From Sporolactobacillus vineae DSM 21990 = SL153 (GTDB taxonomy: Bacteria > Bacillota > Bacilli > Bacillales > Sporolactobacillaceae): a stretch of DNA of 64,000 bases. The notes under the pieces are model-generated. The model made no database searches and was not told where the DNA came from. It saw only the letters and a list, made by a program, of their open reading frames with translations. Made by a program: the position numbers and the translations under genes. Below are positions 26,720-35,827 of the stretch, piece after piece (the stretch's first letter is position 1; each line of letters starts with the position of its first letter). Location of the stretch: the NCBI RefSeq assembly GCF_000377985.1, contig NZ_KB899047.1, positions 61,358-125,357 of the forward strand, in the 5' to 3' direction.

Positions 26720-26939
26720 GACACATGAAAGATATATTTTTCTGCCTGGAAAAATCATAAATGGTTTACAAAATAATGTCCGGATTGTGTCCGGACGCTG
26801 TTGCCACATGATAAACTGAAAGAGCAGGAGAAGGACAGAGGTCATGCGATGTTTCCGGCCGATGTCCCCGGATCCGCAATCCATGGATAAGCATGTGTGG
26901 CGCAGGGAGCTCAAGGATAAGTATGGGGAGGGACGTTAA

Positions 26940-27332
26940 ATGTCTGAAAATCCGAACAACGGTGAACAAAATGCTGAAAAGTCCGGTTCGCAGCCTTTTA
27001 CCAATTTTGTCGAAACGATTCTGAAGAACAAAGAGGTTTCGTCGGTCTACGGCGAACCTGTGACGGTGGAAGGGAAAAAGGTCATTCCGGTTGCCAAAAT
27101 TCGTGCAGCAGGCGGTGGTGGCGGCGGAAATTCCCGGATCAGTCAGGCTGCAGGCCATACGAATGGCGGCGGTGGTGGCGGCGGCCTTTCCGTCCGGCCT
27201 GTAGGCGTCTATGAAATCGAGGGAGATAAAACGCGTTTTCTGCCGGCCTATGATCTCAATTTCATTGTCCTGATCCTCTCATTCCTGACATTTGGCATGG
27301 CACTGATTTTTAAAAGATTACTGAAAAAATAA
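26940..27332 (+). CDS. gerW: GerW/YtfJ-family sporulation protein
   Basis: A 130-residue protein of the YtfJ family with NFVETILKNKEVSSVYGEPV, two glycine runs (about residues 58-63 and 74-80) flanking the middle, and a C-terminal membrane helix (FIVLILSFLTFGMALIF). In B. subtilis GerW is made in the forespore and is needed for normal germination with L-alanine. Its presence indicates an endospore former. ATG 26940 follows GGGGAGGGA at 26925-26933. I could not identify a sigma-F or sigma-G promoter with confidence. Confidence 0.88.
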   Translation: MSENPNNGEQNAEKSGSQPFTNFVETILKNKEVSSVYGEPVTVEGKKVIPVAKIRAAGGGGGGNSRISQAAGHTNGGGGGGGLSVRPVGVYEIEGDKTRFLPAYDLNFIVLILSFLTFGMALIFKRLLKK

Positions 27333-27339
27333 TGCAGAA

Positions 27340-27374
27340 AAAGGGGCTGGCAGGGTGATGCAGCCGGCCCCTTT
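27340..27374. terminator. Terminator between gerW and the Lin0512-family gene
   Basis: AAAGGGGCTGGC pairs with GCCGGCCCCTTT (one G-U pair). The minus strand has a good TTTTTC tail, the plus strand a shorter one. Confidence 0.8.
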
Positions 27375-27399
27375 GACAGGACTATCGGTGGCTATTGGA

Positions 27400-27759
27400 T
27401 CAGTAGCCGACTTCGACGGCTGCATTCACAATATACATCAGATCATTGCGATCGTTCTTATCCTTGAGGAAAATGCCGCTTGGGGTCGCCATTCCCCCGT
27501 CGGTAACAACGACCGTCACCGTTCCATAGGGGATTTCAGCTTTGACTTTCTCAAGGTCGACCAGCTCTTTATCCAGTGGAACGGCAAGCCGGATGGTGAC
27601 CTTCATATTATTCAGGTCGTGTTCCGGAAGCACATCGGTAATTCCAGGCATTGAGTTCTTATGAATGGCGTCGATGACGGCACGTACAGAAGCAGTGGTT
27701 ACATCCTGACCATGAACATCGGTACCGACACCGGTTTCAATAAAAAGTAAATGGTCCAT
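27400..27759 (-). CDS. Lin0512-family protein of unknown function
   Basis: A 119-residue conserved hypothetical. It begins IETGVGTDVHGQD, has two similar halves with VTIRLAVPLDKELVDLEKV and YGTVTVVVTDGG, and ends NDLMYIVNAAVEVGY. Members are short cytoplasmic proteins found in diverse bacteria with no established activity. ATG 27759 follows AGGAGG at the long spacing of about 12 nt. Confidence 0.78.
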   Translation of the reverse strand: MDHLLFIETGVGTDVHGQDVTTASVRAVIDAIHKNSMPGITDVLPEHDLNNMKVTIRLAVPLDKELVDLEKVKAEIPYGTVTVVVTDGGMATPSGIFLKDKNDRNDLMYIVNAAVEVGY

Positions 27760-27931
27760 GATATATGATATCCTCCTTATTCGGTTCGACAGCTGACGAC
27801 TTCAGTATAGCAGATCAATGGAACAGGAAAAAAGCAATGTCAGATAATCTGACCATTTCTGCCAAAAAAGAACGGTATGCGGTAGAATTTATTTGGTAGT
27901 CTGCAGGAATGAAAAGGTGCCTGATAATGCC

Positions 27932-28018
27932 AAAAGCGAACATTATTCGATTTTCTCCGAATAATTTACGCTTTTTGTGCATTTTTATATTTATTTTTTT
28001 GATCGAATACTGTATAGT
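27932..28018 (+). promoter_or_regulatory. Control region of the nucleoside importer operon
   Basis: AAAAGCGAACATT (27932-27944) matches the B. subtilis PurR box AWWWCCGAACWWT at 12 of 13 positions. A second CCGAATAAT (27957-27965) follows. TATAGT (28013-28018) may be the -10; its -35 is poor. PurR control of a nucleoside importer would make sense, but CodY is an alternative regulator of this operon in B. subtilis. No riboswitch was found in 27760-28065. Confidence 0.45.
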
Positions 28019-28065
28019 TACTTTTGTGAAATCTGATACTAAGAAAAAAACGGGGGGTTTTTTTT

Positions 28066-29151
28066 GTGTTCAAAAAGAGAATAGCGATTCTCGTTGCCTG
28101 TTTTGTGGTCCTTGCCACAGTATTAGCCGGATGCGGGTCGGGCAGCAAATCCGGTGCATCGTCAACCGCAGGGACGTCATTTAAGGCCGGCATGGTAACA
28201 GATACCGGCGGTGTTGATGACAAATCCTTCAACCAGTCTTCATGGGAAGGCCTCAAGAACTTTGGCAAGGATAACAACTTGAAAGTGGGTACCGGGGTCA
28301 AATATCTCCAGTCCACACAAGCTTCTGATTATTCTCCGAACCTGAACCAGCTGATTCACCAGAATTTCAACGTTGTATTCGGTATCGGATTTCTGATGCA
28401 GAATGATGTTCAGAAAGTTGCGGAACAAAATCCGAAAGCTCATCTGGGTATTATTGATGCTGTAGCTGTTGACAAGAATAACAAACCTCTGAAAAATGTG
28501 GCCAGTCTGACATTCAAGGAACAGCAGGGATCTTTCCTCGTCGGTGTCGTTGCCGGTCTGACAACAAAGACCAACAAAGTCGGTTTCATCGGCGGAATCA
28601 ACTCAGCACTGATCAAAAAATTTGAAAATGGCTTCAAAGCCGGTGTCAAGACCGTAAATCCGAAGGCTCAGGTTTATGTTCAGTATGCAGGTGCATTTAA
28701 TGCTCCGGATAAGGGACAGAGCATTGCTTCGACGATGTACACCAAGGGTGCCGACATCATCTATGCCTCTGCCGGGGACACTGGTAATGGTGTATTCACT
28801 GAAGCAAAGAACCGGAAGAAGAACGGCAAGAAGGTCTGGGTTATCGGTGTTGATAAAGACCAGTATGCACAGGGTCTTCCTCAGAACGTAACACTGACTT
28901 CGATGGTTAAACGTGTCGACAAGGCCATCTATGATGTCACATCGAAAACGAAACAGGGCAAGTTCCCTGGCGGCCAGGTTCTTGCATATGGCCTGAAGGA
29001 AAATGGTGTCGGCCTTGCTCCGACAACCAAGAATGTTTCCAAGAAAGTTCTGGATTCCGCAAATCAGTATAAGCAGAAAATTATTGATGGCAGCATCGTC
29101 GTCCCGACAACGGACAAGGAATATGCAGCTTATGCAGCAAAACTGAAGTAA
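28066..29151 (+). CDS. nupN: Nucleoside ABC transporter, BMP-family binding lipoprotein
   Basis: A 361-residue lipoprotein with signal and lipobox VLAGC near residue 22. The mature part is of the basic-membrane-protein/Med family: MVTDTGGVDDKSFNQSSWEG, then FGIGFLMQNDVQKVA and YASAGDTGNGVFTEA. These proteins bind purine nucleosides. The start is GTG 28066 after GGGGGG at 28052-28057. The order with NupO, NupP and NupQ matches the B. subtilis guanosine importer. Confidence 0.88.
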   Translation: MFKKRIAILVACFVVLATVLAGCGSGSKSGASSTAGTSFKAGMVTDTGGVDDKSFNQSSWEGLKNFGKDNNLKVGTGVKYLQSTQASDYSPNLNQLIHQNFNVVFGIGFLMQNDVQKVAEQNPKAHLGIIDAVAVDKNNKPLKNVASLTFKEQQGSFLVGVVAGLTTKTNKVGFIGGINSALIKKFENGFKAGVKTVNPKAQVYVQYAGAFNAPDKGQSIASTMYTKGADIIYASAGDTGNGVFTEAKNRKKNGKKVWVIGVDKDQYAQGLPQNVTLTSMVKRVDKAIYDVTSKTKQGKFPGGQVLAYGLKENGVGLAPTTKNVSKKVLDSANQYKQKIIDGSIVVPTTDKEYAAYAAKLK

Positions 29152-29163
29152 TGATGTTCTTCC

Positions 29164-29208
29164 TGATGGATGAGGTGCGGATTATACGTGCCCCATCCAT
29201 CATTATTA
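29164..29208 (+). terminator. Intercistronic terminator after nupN
   Basis: TGATGGATG and CATCCATCA are perfect 9-bp arms with an inner GC-rich extension and a weak TTATT tail. It parallels the hairpin after the binding-protein gene at 20066 and would favour excess binding protein. Confidence 0.6.
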
Positions 29209-29339
29209 ATGAGAAAAATTCAGCGTGCCCCCGCTGCTTGAATACAATTATTACACCATGACGGTACGGCGGTCGATGATGACCTGTACTGCATCTTATT
29301 AAATATGACCGATATCACTGGAGACGGGAGACAGAGAAG

Positions 29340-30863
29340 ATGGCATATGCGATTGAAATGAAGCATATCCGGAAAGCTTTTCCGGGTATTGTGGCCAATG
29401 ATAATATCACTCTCCAGGTCAAAGAGGGAGAAATACATGCACTGTTCGGGGAGAACGGTGCCGGCAAGTCGACCTTGATGAATATCCTCTTCGGCCTTTA
29501 TCAACCGGATGAGGGCGAAATTTATGTTCATGGTGAAAAAGTGAAGATCACTGATCCGAATGATGCCAACCGGCTTGGCATCGGCATGGTGCATCAGCAT
29601 TTTATGCTGGTCGATAAGTTTACCGTTGCAGAGAATATTATTCTTGGCAAAGAGCCGAGTCATCTGGGCAGGCTGAACATGGCCAAAGCAGTAAAAATTG
29701 CCCGGGATCTGTCGGATAAGTACGGCTTGGATATTGACCCTCTGAAAAAAGTTGAAGATATCAGTGTCGGGATGCAGCAGCGTGTCGAAATTCTTAAGAC
29801 ACTGTACCGGGGATCGAACATTCTGATCTTCGATGAACCGACCGCTGTGCTGACGCCGATTGAAATCAAGGAACTGATCCAGATCATGAAACGCCTGGTC
29901 AGCGAGGGAAAATCCATCATTCTGATTACCCATAAGCTCAAGGAAATATTTGAGGCATGTGATTCGGTGACGGTCATCCGCCGCGGTAAAGTGATCGATT
30001 CGATGGCGATCGCCGATACAAACCCCGATGATCTGGCTAATATGATGGTTGGTCGCAAGGTCAATACGCAGATTAATAACACGGCATATGAACCAAAAGG
30101 TAAAGTACTCGATATCAGGGATCTGACCGTCCTTGATTCCAGAAGAGTGAAGGTGGTCAACCACCTCAGCTTGTCAGTTCATGGTGGTGAGATCCTTGGT
30201 ATTGCAGGTGTCGACGGCAATGGCCAGGAAGAGCTGGTCGAAGCGATTGCCGGCTTGCGCAAAGCAAGTTCGGGGACGATCGAGATCAACGGACAGGATA
30301 TGACGAATCATAAAGGGAGAAAAATCACGGAAAACGGGTTCGGCTATATCCCGGAGGATCGGCAGAAAGACGGTCTGGTACTGGATTTTACGGTTGGCGA
30401 AAATCTTGCGTTGCAGACCTATTACCGCAAGCCCTTTGCCTCCTCCGGAATTCTTCACCCGAAAGTGTTCACGCAACAGGCGAAACAACTGATCGAAGAA
30501 TTTGACGTCCGAACGCCGAGTGAGCGGACACTGGCGCGCTCACTTTCCGGAGGTAATCAGCAGAAAGTGATTGTAGCCCGGGAAGTGAGCCGGAGTCCGC
30601 AATTACTCGTTGCCGCTCAGCCGACGCGGGGGCTGGATATCGGTGCGATTGAATTCATTCATGGTAAGCTGCTTGAAGAGAAGCAGATGGGAAAGGCGGT
30701 TTTGCTCGTTTCATTCGAACTGGATGAGGTTCTGCACCTGAGCGACCGGATTGCCGTGATCAATGAGGGACGTATTATTGATATTGTGAATCCTAAAGAA
30801 ACCAATGAAAATGAGCTGGGTCTGTTGATGGCCGGGCATAAAAAGGAGGCGCATCAGGCATGA
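29340..30863 (+). CDS. nupO: Nucleoside ABC transporter, double ATPase
   Basis: A 507-residue tandem ABC protein. The first half has Walker A GENGAGKST near residue 40 and DEPTAVLTP; the second has the degenerate P-loop GVDGNGQEE near residue 290, PEDRQKDG and signature LSGGNQQKV. This layout is typical of BMP/ribose-type importers. It overlaps the permease nupP start by 4 nt. Confidence 0.92.
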   Translation: MAYAIEMKHIRKAFPGIVANDNITLQVKEGEIHALFGENGAGKSTLMNILFGLYQPDEGEIYVHGEKVKITDPNDANRLGIGMVHQHFMLVDKFTVAENIILGKEPSHLGRLNMAKAVKIARDLSDKYGLDIDPLKKVEDISVGMQQRVEILKTLYRGSNILIFDEPTAVLTPIEIKELIQIMKRLVSEGKSIILITHKLKEIFEACDSVTVIRRGKVIDSMAIADTNPDDLANMMVGRKVNTQINNTAYEPKGKVLDIRDLTVLDSRRVKVVNHLSLSVHGGEILGIAGVDGNGQEELVEAIAGLRKASSGTIEINGQDMTNHKGRKITENGFGYIPEDRQKDGLVLDFTVGENLALQTYYRKPFASSGILHPKVFTQQAKQLIEEFDVRTPSERTLARSLSGGNQQKVIVAREVSRSPQLLVAAQPTRGLDIGAIEFIHGKLLEEKQMGKAVLLVSFELDEVLHLSDRIAVINEGRIIDIVNPKETNENELGLLMAGHKKEAHQA

Positions 30864-31927
30864 GCACGTGGTTTCGCAAAATCAACTGGCTGACGCTTCT
30901 GATCCCTGTCATTTCTGTTTTTCTGGGCCTGCTCTGCGGTGCCGTGATTATGCTTGCCGGCGGCTATAATCCGCTGCTTGCCTATGGTTCGATTATCCAG
31001 TCGATCTTTCTTCAGCCTTATTACGGCGGAGAAACGATTCGTGCCATGATTCCACTCGTCCTGTCCGGTCTGGCTGTCGCATTCGCTTTCAGAACCGGCC
31101 TGTTCAATATCGGTGTAGAAGGACAACTGATGGCAGGGTGGCTGGCATCAGTCGCCTGTGCGATTGAACTGGACGGGCTGCCGAAGGTGATCCTTCTGCC
31201 GCTTTCGATTATTGTCGGCGGCCTTGTCGGCGGATTATGGAGTTTCCTCCCCGGTTTGCTGAAAGCCAGATTCAAAGTGCATGAAGTTATTTCAACCATT
31301 ATGATGAACTACATAGCTCTTTACTCCACAGCCTACATCATTAAAAACTTTTTATATACCGAAGGCGAGCGGACGCCAACGATTCCGTCGTCAGCTTCTC
31401 TGGCATCCAATTTTCTGGCTACCATTACGCAAGGTTCCCGGTTGCACTGGGGATTTATCGTCGCCATCATTGCGGTGGTCGTTATGTGGTTTCTTCTGTG
31501 GCGGACAACGATGGGTTTTGAACTGCGATCAGTCGGCTTCAGTCCCGATGCATCAAGATACGCCGGTATGAATGTTTCTCGGAACATCATTCTGTCGATG
31601 ACAATTTCCGGTGTATTTGCCGGACTTGCCGGTGCCATGGAAGGACTCGGGACCTACCAGTATATGTCGATCATGTCCAGCTTTTCCGGAATCGGATTCA
31701 ATGGGATCGCCGTTGCCTTGCTCGGTATGAACACACCGATCGGCGTAGTGCTTTCCGGAGCCCTGTTTGCCGGTCTGCAAACAGGCGGCCTGACGATGCA
31801 GTCGGTGGCCGGTGTGCCGACCGATCTGATTCAGGTTGTGATCGCATTGATCATCTTCTTTGTCGGATCCAGTTATGCCATTAAATGGATCTGGCTTCGC
31901 ATGTCACGAAAGGGGCGGAAGTCATGA
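30860..31927 (+). CDS. nupP: Nucleoside ABC transporter, permease 1
   Basis: A 355-residue permease with 9-10 membrane segments and family marks FRTGLFNIGVEGQLMAG, VHEVISTIMMNYIA and GFSPDASRYAGMN. Paired with the second permease, it forms the channel for purine nucleosides. ATGA overlaps on both sides couple translation with the neighbours. Confidence 0.91.
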   Translation: MSTWFRKINWLTLLIPVISVFLGLLCGAVIMLAGGYNPLLAYGSIIQSIFLQPYYGGETIRAMIPLVLSGLAVAFAFRTGLFNIGVEGQLMAGWLASVACAIELDGLPKVILLPLSIIVGGLVGGLWSFLPGLLKARFKVHEVISTIMMNYIALYSTAYIIKNFLYTEGERTPTIPSSASLASNFLATITQGSRLHWGFIVAIIAVVVMWFLLWRTTMGFELRSVGFSPDASRYAGMNVSRNIILSMTISGVFAGLAGAMEGLGTYQYMSIMSSFSGIGFNGIAVALLGMNTPIGVVLSGALFAGLQTGGLTMQSVAGVPTDLIQVVIALIIFFVGSSYAIKWIWLRMSRKGRKS

Positions 31928-32889
31928 GTTTCTTTCAAGTATTAACGATTATTATCCCCTCAACTTTGCTGACTGCAGCTCCGCTTATTTTCACTTCACT
32001 GGGCGGCGTCTTTTCTGAACGATCGGGTGTTGTGAATATCGGACTGGAAGGCTTGATGTGGGTCGGTGCATTCACAGGTGCTGTGGCCACTCTGTTTCTG
32101 GAGCATGCCGGTGTGGGTGCCGCATCACCCTGGATCGCCATTCTGATTGCGGCGGCGGCCGGCGGCATTTTTTCGCTGATTCATGCGGTTGTATCCATTT
32201 CGTTTCATGCGGATCAGACCGTCAGTGGTGTGGCATTGAACTTTCTGGCGACCGGCCTGACTATTTATCTGGTTAAGATGATTTATAATGGACAGGGTCA
32301 GACCCCGTATATTGCCAATAATATTGATAAAACAACGATTCCGGTTCTTGGCCATATTCCGTTTATCGGGCCGATCTTCTTCCAGCAGGTAACGTATACC
32401 TCTTATATTGCTATACTGTTTGCTTTTATTTGCTGGTACATCCTGTTTAAGACCACGTTCGGCCTGAGACTGCGGGCAGTCGGTGAACATCCTGAGGCGG
32501 CAGACACATTGGGCATCAGCGTCATCAAACTACGTTACATCGGTGTGATGATCAGCGGTGTGCTTGGCGGAATCGGCGGTGCGGTGTATCTGGTCACGAT
32601 TACGTCCAACTTCAACATTTCAACCATTGCCGGCCAGGGCTTTCTGGCACTGGCGGCAATGATCTTCGGGAAATGGCATCCGATCGGCGCCATGCTGGGG
32701 TCGCTTTTCTTCGGTTTTGCTCAGGCACTCAGCATCACCAGTCAGCAGATCCCTTATCTGGACAGGCTTCCTTCGGTGGTCCTGATGATTGCGCCTTATG
32801 TGCTGACACTGATTGTCCTGACCGGTTTTGTCGGTAAGGCAGAGCCGCCGAAAGCGGACGGTGTGCCTTATTTCAAGGGTCAAAGGTAA
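31924..32889 (+). CDS. nupQ: Nucleoside ABC transporter, permease 2
   Basis: A 321-residue permease with SERSGVVNIGLEGLMWVGAF, VSGVALNFLATGLT and GEHPEAADTLGISV. The ATG 31924 overlaps the previous stop; a longer frame from 31885 is rejected because it would run inside nupP without a ribosome site. It is the last gene of the operon, followed by a terminator. Confidence 0.92.
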   Translation: MSFFQVLTIIIPSTLLTAAPLIFTSLGGVFSERSGVVNIGLEGLMWVGAFTGAVATLFLEHAGVGAASPWIAILIAAAAGGIFSLIHAVVSISFHADQTVSGVALNFLATGLTIYLVKMIYNGQGQTPYIANNIDKTTIPVLGHIPFIGPIFFQQVTYTSYIAILFAFICWYILFKTTFGLRLRAVGEHPEAADTLGISVIKLRYIGVMISGVLGGIGGAVYLVTITSNFNISTIAGQGFLALAAMIFGKWHPIGAMLGSLFFGFAQALSITSQQIPYLDRLPSVVLMIAPYVLTLIVLTGFVGKAEPPKADGVPYFKGQR

Positions 32890-32907
32890 ACAAAATCACC
32901 TTTCCTG

Positions 32908-32940
32908 GCTGTCCGGTGCCATGTATCGGACAGTCTTTTC
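32908..32940 (+). terminator. Terminator of the nup operon
   Basis: GCTGTCCG and CGGACAGT pair around an 11-nt loop, followed by CTTTTC. Confidence 0.7.
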
Positions 32941-33075
32941 TTCGCTTTTTTGTTTCAGCGCAAGAATTTACTGAATTGCAAAGTTTGACAGGGCACAGAG
33001 ACAGATTATTCGCTATAATGAATTTACACAGCATGGATGCTGCAGAGTCGGGAAACTTCTAATGGAGGATGAGTC

Positions 33076-33672
33076 ATGACAGCATTATGCCTGGTCAGAC
33101 ATGGAGAAACAGACTGGAACGCAATGGGTAAGCTTCAGGGGCGTGAGGATGTTCCATTGAACGACCGGGGCGAGCAGCAAGCGATCATGGTTGGCGAGTA
33201 TCTGGGCCGATCGAAATTTAATGCGATTTTCACCAGCCCGCTTCTTAGGGCAAAGGAGACAGCGCTTATCGTTAATCATTTTGTCGGCCATCTTCCTCTG
33301 TTCGTCAGCAACGATTTTATCGAAAAAGATTATGGTCAGGCATCCGGTATGACGGTTGGAGAGAAGAACAGCTGTTTTCCAGACGGGAAAATTCCGGAAA
33401 TGGAGACCTTTGACCATGTCGGCACCAGAGTAACAAGGGGGCTGCAACTGATCCGAAACAAGTTCCCTGAGGGCACAGTGCTGCTGGTTGCCCACGGTGG
33501 CCTGATTAATGTGATTCTGTCCCTGCTGTCGGGGGGACAGATCGGTACTGGAAAGACCAAGCTGTTCAACACATGCATCAGTCATATTGTGACCGAAGGG
33601 GAAACCTGGAAGATCGTCGACTATAATCGTATCGATCACCTGAAGTCTTTTGGGAAGGTAACCAGCATCTGA
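33076..33672 (+). CDS. Histidine phosphatase family protein
   Basis: A 198-residue phosphoglycerate-mutase-like phosphatase with the catalytic RHGETDWN near residue 8, TSPLLRAKETA, the acid residue region EKDYGQASG and the second histidine in VAHGGLINVIL near 140. Members act on small phosphorylated metabolites; the substrate here is unknown. GGAGGATGA at 33063-33071 is the ribosome site. A TTGACA and TATAAT upstream (near 32984 and 33015) are too far apart to form a normal promoter. Confidence 0.87.
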   Translation: MTALCLVRHGETDWNAMGKLQGREDVPLNDRGEQQAIMVGEYLGRSKFNAIFTSPLLRAKETALIVNHFVGHLPLFVSNDFIEKDYGQASGMTVGEKNSCFPDGKIPEMETFDHVGTRVTRGLQLIRNKFPEGTVLLVAHGGLINVILSLLSGGQIGTGKTKLFNTCISHIVTEGETWKIVDYNRIDHLKSFGKVTSI

Positions 33673-33689
33673 ACAGAAAATCAGGCCAT

Positions 33690-33713
33690 AAAAAAAAGAA
33701 CGCCGACGCGTCC
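33690..33713 (-). terminator. Terminator of tRNA-Gly
   Basis: On the minus strand a GGACGC / GCGTTC stem (one G-U pair) is followed by TTTTTTTT, 10 nt beyond the tRNA end. Confidence 0.75.
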
Positions 33714-33722
33714 TTTCCGTGA

Positions 33723-33793
33723 AGCGGGTGATGGGAATCGAACCCACGACGAGAGCTTGGGAAGCTCTAATTTTACCATTAAACTACACCCGC
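33723..33793 (-). tRNA. tRNA-Gly (anticodon CCC)
   Basis: A 71-nt cloverleaf on the minus strand. Acceptor arms GCGGGTG and CACCCGC pair fully with a U discriminator. The D-arm contains AATGGTA, the anticodon stem is AGAGC / GCTCT with loop TTCCCAA giving CCC, and the T-arm has GGTTCGATTCC. CCA is not encoded. It is a single-gene transcript with its own promoter and terminator. Confidence 0.96.
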
Positions 33794-33825
33794 AGAACCT
33801 GCTGTTCCTCACAAAGACAAGTCTT

Positions 33826-33854
33826 ATCTTATAAGAATGGAGCTTGTTTGTCAA
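33826..33854 (-). promoter_or_regulatory. Promoter of tRNA-Gly
   Basis: On the minus strand TTGACA (33854-33849), a 17-nt spacer and TAAGAT (33831-33826), about 30 nt upstream of the mature tRNA. Confidence 0.75.
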
Positions 33855-33943
33855 TATGGGTGCGGCGCTGACTTTCGTCAGGTTCTGCGGCCGGATCCGG
33901 CTCATGGAACAAGGAGTTATTCAGTTATTCGGAGGTATCGTTC

Positions 33944-34213
33944 ATGAAAGCAATTCTTACAGTTATCGGCAAAGATAATGTCGGCATCATTGCGGGGGTC
34001 AGCAAACAACTTGCCGACCTGCAGGTGAATATTCTTGATGTTTCACAAACGATTATGAATGGTTATTTTACGATGATCATGATTCTTGATCTGTCGGCAT
34101 CCCAGGAAAAGTTCGCCGGAATCAAGAAAACACTGGCAGATAAGGGCGCTGTACTGAACGTGCAGATCAAGATTCAGCGCGAGGAATTGTTCACATCGAT
34201 GCACAGTATCTAA
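33944..34213 (+). CDS. ACT domain protein (UPF0237)
   Basis: An 89-residue protein that is a single ACT domain: AILTVIGKDNVGIIAGVS at the start and VSQTIMNGYFTMIMILDL in the middle. It probably binds an amino acid and may regulate its partner. It is conserved directly upstream of UPF0210 genes, here 21 nt away. CGGAGGTAT at 33930-33938 is the ribosome site. Confidence 0.9.
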   Translation: MKAILTVIGKDNVGIIAGVSKQLADLQVNILDVSQTIMNGYFTMIMILDLSASQEKFAGIKKTLADKGAVLNVQIKIQREELFTSMHSI

Positions 34214-34234
34214 CATGGAGGCTTTTACCGAACA

Positions 34235-35590
34235 ATGGAAACAAACCAAGTTCTGGAAACCATTCGGATGATAGAAGAAGAAAAACTGGATATCCGGACA
34301 ATTACAATGGGTATTTCTTTACTGGACTGTATTGACAGCGATGGAGAAAAAGCGAGACAGAAAATTTACGACAAGATCACCCGCCTGGCAAAAGACCTGG
34401 TGCAGACGGGAAAGGATATTGAAACGGAATTTGGGATACCGATTATACATAAACGCATTTCTGTAACTCCGATCGCACTGATCGCCGGCGCGTCCGGTGA
34501 TGAAGACTATACCGCCTACGCCAAAGTTCTTGACAGGGCGGCAAAAGAGACCGGGGTTAACTTTATCGGCGGATTCAGTGCTCTGGTGCAGAAGGGTTAT
34601 ACGACGGGAGACCACCGGCTGATTCAGTCGATCCCTCAGGCCCTTGCGGAGACGGAGCGTGTCTGCTCGTCCGTCAATGTCGGGTCGACTAAAGCAGGCA
34701 TTAATATGGATGCCGTGGCCGAGATGGGCCGGATCGTGAAGCAGACCGCGGAACGCACAGCCGCGGAACAGGGACTGGGCTGTGCCAAACTGGTGGTATT
34801 TGCCAATGCGGTCGAAGACAATCCGTTCATGGCCGGTGCTTTTCACGGCGTCGGGGAAGGCGGCTGCATTCTTAATGTCGGCGTCAGCGGTCCCGGTGTC
34901 GTCAAACGTGCTCTGGAGAAAGTCAGGGGCCAGTCCTTTGATGTTGTGTCGGACACGATTAAGAAAATTGCTTTCAAAATCACCCGTATGGGACAGCTGG
35001 TCGGCCACGAAGCATCCAAACGTCTGGGCATTCCGTTTGGGATCGTCGATCTCTCCCTCGCCCCGACGCCGGCAGTCGGTGATTCGGTGGCGCATATTCT
35101 GGAAGAGATCGGTCTGGATTCCGCCGGGACGCATGGGACAACGGCAGCGCTGGCACTGCTCAATGATGCCGTGAAAAAGGGCGGCGTGATGGCCTGCAGC
35201 CATGTTGGCGGCCTGAGCGGTGCGTTTATTCCCGTGTCTGAAGATGCCGGAATGATCCATGCTGTAGAGGCAGGTACATTGAACCTTCAAAAACTTGAGG
35301 CGATGACGGCTGTCTGCTCGGTCGGCCTGGATATGATTGCGATACCGGGAGACACCCCGGCCGAGACAATCTCGGCGATGATTGCCGATGAGGCGGCAAT
35401 CGGTGTCGTGAACAACAAGACAACAGCGGTGCGGGTCATCCCGGCACCCGGTAAAAAAGTGGGCGATACAGTCACCTTTGGCGGCCTGCTCGGACATGCG
35501 CCGGTGATGGCGGTCAGCAGCAGTTCAGCATCCGCCTTCGTGGCACGCGGTGGCCGGATTCCCGCACCAATTCATTCTTTCAAAAATTAA
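34235..35590 (+). CDS. UPF0210 (PFL/DUF711 family) protein
   Basis: A 451-residue protein of the DUF711 family, structurally related to pyruvate-formate-lyase-type barrels but without a known reaction. Marks include [41 protein letters not shown] and [16 protein letters not shown]. The pairing with the ACT protein upstream is conserved across Firmicutes and suggests an amino-acid-responsive enzyme. The ribosome site (TGGAGG at 34216-34221) lies 13 nt from the ATG, slightly far. Confidence 0.9.
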   Translation: METNQVLETIRMIEEEKLDIRTITMGISLLDCIDSDGEKARQKIYDKITRLAKDLVQTGKDIETEFGIPIIHKRISVTPIALIAGASGDEDYTAYAKVLDRAAKETGVNFIGGFSALVQKGYTTGDHRLIQSIPQALAETERVCSSVNVGSTKAGINMDAVAEMGRIVKQTAERTAAEQGLGCAKLVVFANAVEDNPFMAGAFHGVGEGGCILNVGVSGPGVVKRALEKVRGQSFDVVSDTIKKIAFKITRMGQLVGHEASKRLGIPFGIVDLSLAPTPAVGDSVAHILEEIGLDSAGTHGTTAALALLNDAVKKGGVMACSHVGGLSGAFIPVSEDAGMIHAVEAGTLNLQKLEAMTAVCSVGLDMIAIPGDTPAETISAMIADEAAIGVVNNKTTAVRVIPAPGKKVGDTVTFGGLLGHAPVMAVSSSSASAFVARGGRIPAPIHSFKN

Positions 35591-35602
35591 ATTAAGAACA
35601 AT

Positions 35603-35638
35603 AAAAGAAAGGGGATCTCTAGAGATCCCCTTTCTTTT
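35603..35638. terminator. Bidirectional terminator, perfect palindrome
   Basis: AAAAGAAAGGGGATCTC and its complement are perfect 17-bp arms around TA. It ends the UPF0210 gene and the small convergent minus-strand gene. Confidence 0.92.
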
Positions 35639-35647
35639 GCCCTGCTT

Positions 35648-35827
35648 TCAGTGCTTATTGGCTTTCTTTTTCGATCCGTGTTCTTCTTCGTCCCCGGTTC
35701 TCTGGGCCCGCTCAATTTCCTCAACCGAGTGTTCATCAAGTGGCTGAGCAAATTCCTCGTCCCCGAAAGCCTGCGCGTTCTGCTGATCTTTCTTCAGCTT
35801 TTCCTCATGATCTTTAGGCATTTGCAT
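35648..35827 (-). CDS. Small acidic, highly charged protein (59 residues)
   Basis: A short gene ending at the TCA complement 35648-35650. The product starts MQMPKDHEEKLKKDQQNAQ, continues with the acidic core FGDEEFAQPLDEHSVEEIER and ends in a basic tail GSKKKANKH. An AGGAAAG site lies about 7 nt before ATG 35827; the second ATG (35821) is also possible. The composition recalls small, disordered proteins of spore formers such as YfhD-like families, but I do not recognise it with certainty. The shared terminator with the convergent gene supports it being real. Confidence 0.62.
   Translation of the reverse strand: MQMPKDHEEKLKKDQQNAQAFGDEEFAQPLDEHSVEEIERAQRTGDEEEHGSKKKANKH

Noticed and set aside
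26844..26939. A 31-codon ORF ending in TAAATG at the gerW start
   Set aside because: Its last codons are simply the gerW ribosome site (GGGGAGGGA), its own site is weak, and the peptide shows nothing recognisable. A real small gene is not excluded.
29220..30164. A 314-codon minus-strand frame opposite nupO
   Set aside because: It covers the first ATPase domain of nupO and the intergenic gap, has no ribosome site and no recognisable domain.
32984..33020. TTGACA and TATAAT ahead of the histidine phosphatase gene as a promoter
   Set aside because: The spacer is over 20 nt, too long for a sigma-A promoter; each hexamer lacks a partner at 16-18 nt.
34319..35497. A 392-codon open frame on the minus strand opposite the UPF0210 gene
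   Set aside because: The opposite strand encodes a clear family protein. The antisense product is rich in His, Arg and Cys with no domain, typical of mirror frames in codon-biased genes.
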